Source: Tillandsia leiboldiana
Lineage: Eukaryota > Streptophyta > Magnoliopsida > Poales > Bromeliaceae
Reading direction: 5' to 3'
Length of the DNA: 64,000 nucleotides
Assembly: GCA_029204045.2 (NCBI GenBank)
Contig: CM055065.1
Location: forward strand, 46,100,156-46,164,155
Position numbers and translations under genes: made by a program. This document shows positions 57,159 through 64,000 of the stretch, one piece after another; within the stretch, counting starts at the first letter, position 1, and every line of letters begins with the position of its first letter. The notes under the pieces are model-generated. The model was not told the origin of the DNA, did no database searches, and saw only the letters and a list, made by a program, of their open reading frames with translations.

Positions 57159-57889
57159 TAAAGTTATTAATATACCCATCGGGTCAATTTGAGCCGGTAT
57201 GAATAGTGACTATCTATATACTACTCGCTTAAGATCGGATACAGATCGAGTACGGATCGGATCTATACCCATATATATATTTTTAATAAATTTTATTAAT
57301 CGATTTAGGGACACCATAAATCTTTCACTATAAAAAATTCGCGTTACAGTGCGTTGCACTTAGCACAATAAAATTCGTTTAAAGAAAATAATAAAATATT
57401 CAAATATAAGAAAGACATATTATTTTTTATGAGCAGAAGAATCATAAAAAAAGCTATCATACTCCATCCAATATTACTATTGAGTATTTCACCGAATTCG
57501 AATCCGGATTTGAAAACCATTCCGGACCCTACCCATTAAAAGGTCGAGTTCAGATTGAGTCCACGCCACGTATGGGTATAAAATATCTGGACCCATATTC
57601 GAAATTTTAATAAGTAATTTTTTTTTTTATCTGTATACTATTTATTTTTTATTGGGTTTGATTCGGGTTCAGATACGATCCAATTCGAATATAAAATATC
57701 AAATATTTTGGACAACTTTATTTATACATAAGTTAAGTAAATTAAGTGGTACAATCGATTAACTCTAAAAAATGGTTTAGTCAAATATCTGATTTGTAGA
57801 TAAATATTTGATTTGTAGTTAAATATCATGAATTCCCAAAGATTATTGAAAAGATTTTGTCCCTTAAGATTTAGGAATAAAAATATTAT

Positions 57890-58420
57890 TATATACCCGT
57901 TAAGATTTAGGAATAAATATATTATATACAAGATTTTGTAAGAGTAATATTTAAATAGTTGATTTGATTTGATTGGTGTGATATTCTCGAAAATGATGAA
58001 TCTCCAAAGATTTTGTTAGTTCTGTTAGATTATGACAGATTTGCTACATAAGTACTCTCTTTTTCTGATCCTAAGATTTTTAGATTTTGTCAGATTATGG
58101 CAGATTTGCTATCATAGCTATTCTCTTTTTCTGTTTCTAAGATTTCTATAAATTAAGATTTAGAAATAAATATATTATATATAAGATTTTGTAAGATTAA
58201 TATTTAAATATCTGTTTTGATATGATTGATATAATATCCCGAAAATGTTGATTCCTGAAAGATTTTGAACAGATTTTGCCAGTTCTGTCAGATTTTTGCA
58301 GATTTGTTATTATAACCACTCTCTTTTTTTGTCCCTAAGATTGCTGGATTTTGACAGATTATGACAGATTTGCTATCATAGTACTCTCTTTTTCTGTTTC
58401 TAAGATTTTTATAAATACGA
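57890..58420 (+). repeat. Two diverged 250-bp tandem units ending in a TATA box
   Basis: Units start near 57903 and 58155 (TAAGATTTAG-AATAAATATATTATATA) and share CAGATTATG-CAGATTTGCTA and CTCTTTTTCTGTTTCTAAG blocks. The second ends in TTATAAATACG (58410). The sequence style resembles U3 and R of a copia-type LTR, but no LTR ends were identified. Confidence 0.65.
58410..58417 (+). promoter_or_regulatory. TATA box before the small gene
   Basis: TATAAATA preceded by the tandem units. The transcript could run to the splice acceptor at 59181. Confidence 0.45.
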
Positions 58421-59190
58421 ATTATTTCAGTACATTATACCATTGTAGTGGAATTTAAAGTAAAGAATTCGATTCGAAGTGAAGAAAGTAATTAAATATA
58501 AAGAACATCATCCTCATTCCATGAATAGGATAGCCATAATTTTTCCCCTGATTGTTGTAGTGTTTGCTAGGTGTTCTGTTGCTTCTGTTCTGTTCCATAG
58601 GTGTATTCCACTCCGGTTTTATTGACTACTTAGTTAGAAGGTATGTTCCTGTCCAATGTCTTCTTTATTACGGTTGTTCCTCTTTCTTTCCAGTTTTTTC
58701 GCTTGGAGTATTTTGGTCCCCCGCCGAGTTTTGGGTTTACTATCAATTATTTTTTTCCTTTCCCTATGAGTTTTGGGTGTACTGTATTTCCTTTTGGGTT
58801 GTGGTTTCTTATAGGGTTTTGCGTTTACTTTAATTTTTTTTAGAGTTTTGGCTATGATGCTGGTTGGAATGGTGGTGGTTTAGATGGTCCATTGACCGGC
58901 AACCGTCCACTGCAGGATTGTTGGTGGTTTGGATGACCTGTTGATGGGCAACCAACCACTACCGTCCGTTACGTTGACTTGCCTTCTACTTGCTGGCCGG
59001 TTATTAGGCCTTTTTTTTTGTCGCGTTTTCAAATTATTGTTCGTACTGTTTTGGACTATTCATATTAGTGGTCATGTATACTGGTCGTTTTTTTGTAATT
59101 ATTCCTTTGGTGATTCTTCCTACGTTTGTCCTGAACCTGTTGCCTTCCTCTTTTTGTCCTCCGCTGCTGCGCTTTCTTGCAGTTTGCGCT

Positions 59191-59736
59191 ATGACAACCA
59201 TAGAACTTTCCTTCGTTCGATTGCTTCGTGAAGTGTGTGAGCATGTGCACATGGACCTGCCGCACTGCGTCGTGTCAGGTGACACAGAAGGAAAATTCGT
59301 GGCTTACATAGATGTCCATATTAGGCTAAATGAACCGATAGTTGAGCTTATCCGCTGTTGGAGTGGTGCAACTTCCACGGCTACTGCTGCTGAGGAAGAA
59401 GCTTCTCGCAGGGCTGTTAAGAGGCTTATCCAGGAATTGGACTTACATGTTAAGGATGTGAACTACGATGATGCCTTATTTTATAAGAACCTGAGTGACC
59501 AACTTACCGCGAGCTTCGCAACCTTTTCGAACCAGTATAACAAACTGGTATGGGAATATAACTTTTTAAAGGACTGTTATATTTCAACCACTGCCGAGAA
59601 AAATGAATTAGTTGCTGAACGCCTCAAGATACAGCATGCTATCCAAGAATGTAATGCAATGATAAACCGTCATTCCCTCCCCGCGCCTGTTACGACCGCT
59701 ACATTGTCTGATATTGTGTCTCCTTCCTTGGGATAG
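59191..59736 (+). CDS. Small hypothetical protein, 181 residues
   Basis: A strong acceptor (GCTTTCTTGCAG) ends at 59182, eight bases before the ATG, and the frame runs to TAG at 59734-59736. The protein has an N-terminal helix (LSFVRLLREVCEHV), a strand-rich part (GKFVAYIDVHIRL, IVELIRCWSG), an Ala/Glu-rich helix (EEEASRRAVKRLIQEL) that together resemble the layout of a degenerate double-stranded-RNA-binding fold, and a C-terminal helix that may coil (EKNELVAERLKIQHAIQE). Similar small proteins are repeated in plant genomes, often near transposons, but I cannot name the family. The upstream leader exon was not resolved. RNA binding is only a structural guess. Confidence 0.6.
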   Translation: MTTIELSFVRLLREVCEHVHMDLPHCVVSGDTEGKFVAYIDVHIRLNEPIVELIRCWSGATSTATAAEEEASRRAVKRLIQELDLHVKDVNYDDALFYKNLSDQLTASFATFSNQYNKLVWEYNFLKDCYISTTAEKNELVAERLKIQHAIQECNAMINRHSLPAPVTTATLSDIVSPSLG

Positions 59737-60493
59737 ATACCCAGGTTCGCCCAGTAGTGACAGTCTATCTTCGTGCTGCTAATTTTTTTTTCTTGCAGTA
59801 CTTTTTGGTGTGTGTGTAGTGAACAGTTGGTCTTACCTATAGTGTTGGATAGTTGAAGTGCATGCTGTAATGACTACATATACTAGCCCTTTTGCCACAG
59901 TAGTTCCATGTATTGGAACAATATTGTCGAAAGACAATAGCAGGTAGCTTACTCTTCCCTATTTTTTTTTTTACTATGTGACTCTGTGATAGCGTTGATC
60001 TCATTGTGTGGTTTTAGTAGTTTGTAAACATATTAGAAAAGAGAAAAATCATGCTAGAGACTTCACTGTATGATGGCAACATAAATGTTGATGTACATTA
60101 CAGCATTGTTACATATTTGCCATGGAATGTGATGTAGGCCATCACCCGCGCTTCATACCATCACCTTTGGGGTCAATGATGTTGAAAGTGAAGAAAAATA
60201 AGTTTTGGATGCTCTAATTCTTAGACAGCCAACTTATCAGTAGCTTTGGATGGTCTAATCTATAGAGAACCAACTTATTCCTATGTTCCTTTACCTTTCT
60301 ATTCGTGCTTCTTGCCACAATGTAGTTTGAATGAAGTTAGAGTTATTAAGGCAACCTTCATTCCGCTGCAATTATATTACCCTGTTGGCTTTTGCACTTT
60401 CAAATTTTTCCCTTTAACTTCCTCTTTGTGCTACTTTTCATATTGCCGCTTATTGAGTTCTCAATACACTCTAGAAATGCACTATATGGATTG
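59737..60493 (+). other. 3' region of the small gene and intergenic DNA
   Basis: T-rich; no second gene supported. The ORF-like stretch 60246-60557 runs into the LTR at 60494 and shows no domain. Confidence 0.5.
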
Positions 60494-63400
60494 TGTCACC
60501 CCCCGAGTTTTGAAAAGCAGGCTAAATTTTTTTTTTTTTTTTGACATCAGAGTTTAAATCATTTCGGGCGTGAACAGATCGCCACATGTATAGTAAATTC
60601 CCTGTCTAGTTGGACAGAGCCTTTCCTATACATGTACGGCTAATCACTTACAGTCAATACCAGAGTAGTCTAAACTAGGCATGCATCATTAGTCATTTTA
60701 CAATATTTTAAACAAAATGCGGAAAATAAAATATAATGGTGACATAAGGGTCGGTACTATCGCAACAGCCTCACCAACGTGTCCCGACATCCCAGCACCC
60801 GACCGACCTGAAAAATGGTCACCCAAGGGGTGTGAGATACACTGTACATGTATCCTAGTGGGCACGACGAGCCGAGAAATAGCTAATCGTACCTACTGGA
60901 TACAATAATCTGCGGATAGTAATAGATCAATAGGTAAAGCTGAATAATCAATAAGTCACGATATAACTGAGCAGATATGGGTACAGAAATAAATAGTAAA
61001 ACATGCCAGAATATGGAAATATAAGCTATGCATCAACAAAGGAACAGTAAGTACCCAACCGATGCCACTATTGGTCACGGGGACCTCAGGCGAAGATATC
61101 TATGCCGAGCCGACCACAATCATACTGGATTCCACCTAGCCGAGCTGAACAGCAACCCCGTACCATTGATATAGCCAAGAGTATCCTCGTACTAAACAGT
61201 ACAGCCAAGAGTTTCCTCATATCGGTACAGCCGAGGGGCTCCCCGTACCCAGTGATACAGCCAGAGGGGATAGCTCACGGGTCAACCAGACCCTTTACCG
61301 GTAAAGAATGCAATGTGGGTGATCAATCCCACAGCGTACGCGAGCGAACAGCAGGTGCACAACGATCATAATGCTAATGCTCAAGCTCACGGTCCACAGA
61401 CCGGGTAATCGGCAAAATGCCGGAAATCCCCACAGGGATGCAAATGTCTGTATATCAATCATAGGTCTATCATGCATATCTGGAATGTAAAAGCAAGTAT
61501 CTCTGGATATAGATGTAGTATAACAATGACGGATATGAAAGCAATCAACAGGCATGATCAGACCATGAAAATCTACTGTACTGATGAGCAGATGAACAAG
61601 AATAGTCCAGATAATATCTATCATCTAGGAACATGGAACATATAAGCATAATCATCAAGGCTAAATCAAGAACAGGTGTCCGACTGTACTAAAGCAACCA
61701 GAGGGCCGAAAAGATAAAGCCCGGACCGAAGATAACCCACCTGAGTGTAGGCGGTCCAACGACTCCAACAGAAGGCTCGTGGGCCGGAGTCAGACTGCAA
61801 GGACCTGAATCATGAAATACTGATCAGGGACGGACTCACATATTCCCAAAACCACAGACTCACTAATTAAGCCACTTTACTAAAATCCATGCTCGATCGG
61901 AACCATAATCACTTAACACTTCCGGAAAGGCCGATTTGGCTCCGGAAGCCACCGACTTGAAACGAGAGCCACTGGACCTACCAGGGCAGCGTTGGAAATA
62001 ACCAGAGACAGGTAACAACGTCCATTTATCATTCTATTGCATCAAAGTACGCGAAACTCGCGCCGAAAGCCGTTAAACCGACGATTTCGCCGATTTACGG
62101 AACGAGATCCAATTCCCGGTCAACGAGAGCCCACGGAACTCTAACAAAATGCCCAGTAGGTGTGAAAATACTGTCTAAAGACAGCCAGCGTGTCCCAATT
62201 GCATTTAGGTCCTTAATAAATCTTAATTTTGCATAAAAACATTAAGTTGGTTATTTGTTTCGACCCGATCTCACAATCCGGGATCCCAGAAATAGCACTG
62301 TAAGTTCAGTCGCGTCCGTTTCGACAAGATGAAGCTCGTGCTCACAAGCTTGGGCTGACACGAAGTCCGAGGGCAAAGTTGGCCCATAAAAACCTAGGCT
62401 CATAATGCAACTTTTGCTACTTGATGCTAGAATAAATTATACACTAGGTCCAACTGAGATCTACTGTGAGCATGGTGTTTATATTGGACAGAGGAGTGAG
62501 ATGCTCACCTGGGATCGGCTGGAGGATGGCCGGAAAGATCGCCGGAACAACACCCTCAATGAAGCTAGGCTCGGGTTGCACCAAATCGTGGATCAAACCA
62601 AGTTTAACCCTGTAACAAAGTTGAGCATGAGTTAATGAAACCTCCCAGAGGAAGTCTGGTCCAGGTCCGACCCACTGCCGGCGGCCGGAGGCGGCGGCGG
62701 CGGCCGAAACAAAACCCAACCAACCACAATAATGAGAAAGGTTGGATCAACTCAATACACAGAGACTTTTGGCCCAAACCAACTTGATGGAAATCTATAT
62801 CATGAAGTTTAGAGCCTACCTGGGTGGATGGCCGGAGCCCGGAGACGTCGGCGGCGGCCGAAGCTCAAGCTCGGATGCAAGGATGGTGCAACTACAGTGG
62901 GCACAATCCTTGCGTTAGAATCCACATGCAACTTCACAAAAGGTCTCATTCATGTCTAAGGAACTTACCTGGGTGACTTTCCCACCGTGCGGAGCCCCGA
63001 CGATCGCCGGAGTACAAGTTCACCGGAGTTGCACCCTCTAATGGCGGAATCCGGCCGGCGGTGTTCGGGCCGGCGCAACCTGGACTAAGATGATCTCCTT
63101 GGTGCCAGGAAGCTTCCTGCAGTGGTGGCCGGCGTCGGGAGTGAGCGGCGGCGCCGGACGGCGAAGCTCGGCCGAAGTGCTTAAAAACCCGGTTCTAGGG
63201 TTGGCTCGTGCGGCGCGGATCCTCAACCGATGGCGACCAAGCTTGTTGGGCTTCTTGTAGTCATCGAGAGGATGAGATCCACCGGTTCTGATCTCGAGTT
63301 CAACGGCCGGATGGAGGCGGCGCCCAAGATCGGCCAAGAAATAATAATTCCGGCAACAGAAGCTCCCGCCGGCGACCGGGTCAACGGCGGCGGCTCGGGC

Positions 63401-64000
63401 TGCACCAGGATGGTCCCCTCGGTGTTAGTAACATGATGCTAGGGTCCTTGGGCCAATCTAAAACGAAAACTTCCATAACTTACCTCGCCGGAAAAGAGAG
63501 GAGGAAGGAGGTGTCTCCCGCGGCGGCGCACGGCGGAGCTAGGCGTCGGGTTCACCTCAGCTCGGCGTCCACCACGCAGAGGCACTCCCAGATGTCGTTT
63601 GGAACCACCCAAGGCCTCTGGGAGAATTCTTCTCTTTCCCAACCGAGATGAAGGAGGATATTCTTGGTTCTCCTTCTTCTCCGGCGACGAGGAGCGGCGG
63701 CCGGTGCGCTACCTCCGTGGAGTGCGGCAGGGGGGGTGGATGCAGTTGGAGCTGGCGGCTGGGGCTGAGGCTACGTGGTTTAGGGTTTAAAGGAAACCCT
63801 AACCCAAAGTGTTTCTATATAGCGTATGTTGCCACATTTGCATTTTAACCCCTTAAACTTTGCTATTTTGAGCCCAGTCCCTCACAGTAGTTAACTTTCA
63901 TACTTAGGTCCCTCACCACACAGCCGCACGCAATTCGGAGCATAAAATATAGGGGTCTGTGTGCAAAATATGGCATTTTTCGCTATTTTTCACATTTTTC
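60494..64000 (-). mobile_element. Minus-strand LTR related to element A (runs off window)
   Basis: Starts on this strand as TGTCACCCCCCGAGTTTTG, the complement of the element A LTR end, and matches element A in the reverse direction throughout (for example 60780-60860 against 3720-3790, 61545-61575 against 2702-2745, and the splice-donor-like CGGCGAG/GTAAGT at about 63483 against 773). It is clearly diverged, so it is another family member rather than a copy of A. The 1.06-kb block missing from A's 3' LTR is present here. Whether it is a solo LTR or the end of a full element cannot be seen. Confidence 0.88.

Noticed and set aside
60246..60557. Open frame downstream of the small gene
   Set aside because: It runs into the LTR at 60494 and has no recognisable domain.

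Overview
The window is nuclear DNA from a flowering plant, probably a monocot (inference from long GC-rich Del/Tekay-type LTRs, a Sirevirus and plant splice and promoter patterns). No species call is possible from the sequence alone. About two thirds is transposable-element DNA, with one well-supported multi-exon host-type gene, one small gene, and many MITEs.

Positions 1-38076 form a nest of five elements. From the outside in: (1) a Ty3/gypsy Tat-like element, seen as an antisense plant-mobile-domain pseudogene (32921-35749, minus), a polypurine tract and a 3' LTR (36250-38076), the LTR itself broken by a solo LTR with AATAT duplications; (2) gypsy element B, inserted in that pseudogene, with its integrase end and 3' LTR at 31239-32920; (3) element A, a Del/Tekay-type gypsy with giant LTRs inserted in B's integrase (5' LTR 1-4160, remnant gag/pol 4341-6240, 3' LTR 6241-7410 plus 29112-31238); (4) a CACTA DNA transposon at 7411-29108 inside A's 3' LTR (TSD TGA), with its own two genes and subterminal arrays; (5) a Sirevirus-type Ty1/copia element at 14777-26408 (TSD ACTTC), inserted in an exon of the CACTA second gene. 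The left halves of layers 1-3 lie outside the window.

Positions 38077-45450 are AT-rich and hold at least seven MITEs. The most unusual is a 770-bp element (43760-44529) that is one large palindrome built from ten smaller hairpins around a perfect 43-bp central dyad.

Positions about 45450-56000 carry a 13-coding-exon gene (46613-55616) predicted to encode a 640-residue protein of unknown function; all exon phases agree. Positions 56000-58400 contain a truncated MITE with an odd flank duplication and 250-bp tandem repeats that look LTR-derived. A small gene (59191-59736) follows. From 60494 to the right edge, a relative of the element A LTR lies on the minus strand.

The observations most worth following are: the covarying stem-loop array with an invariant TGGATT loop in the Sirevirus leader; the GATCCGGATC arrays shared by the Sirevirus LTR promoter and a second, internal promoter in front of its envelope-position gene; the exon/intron architecture conserved between diverged giant LTRs; and the nested-palindrome element at 44 kb.
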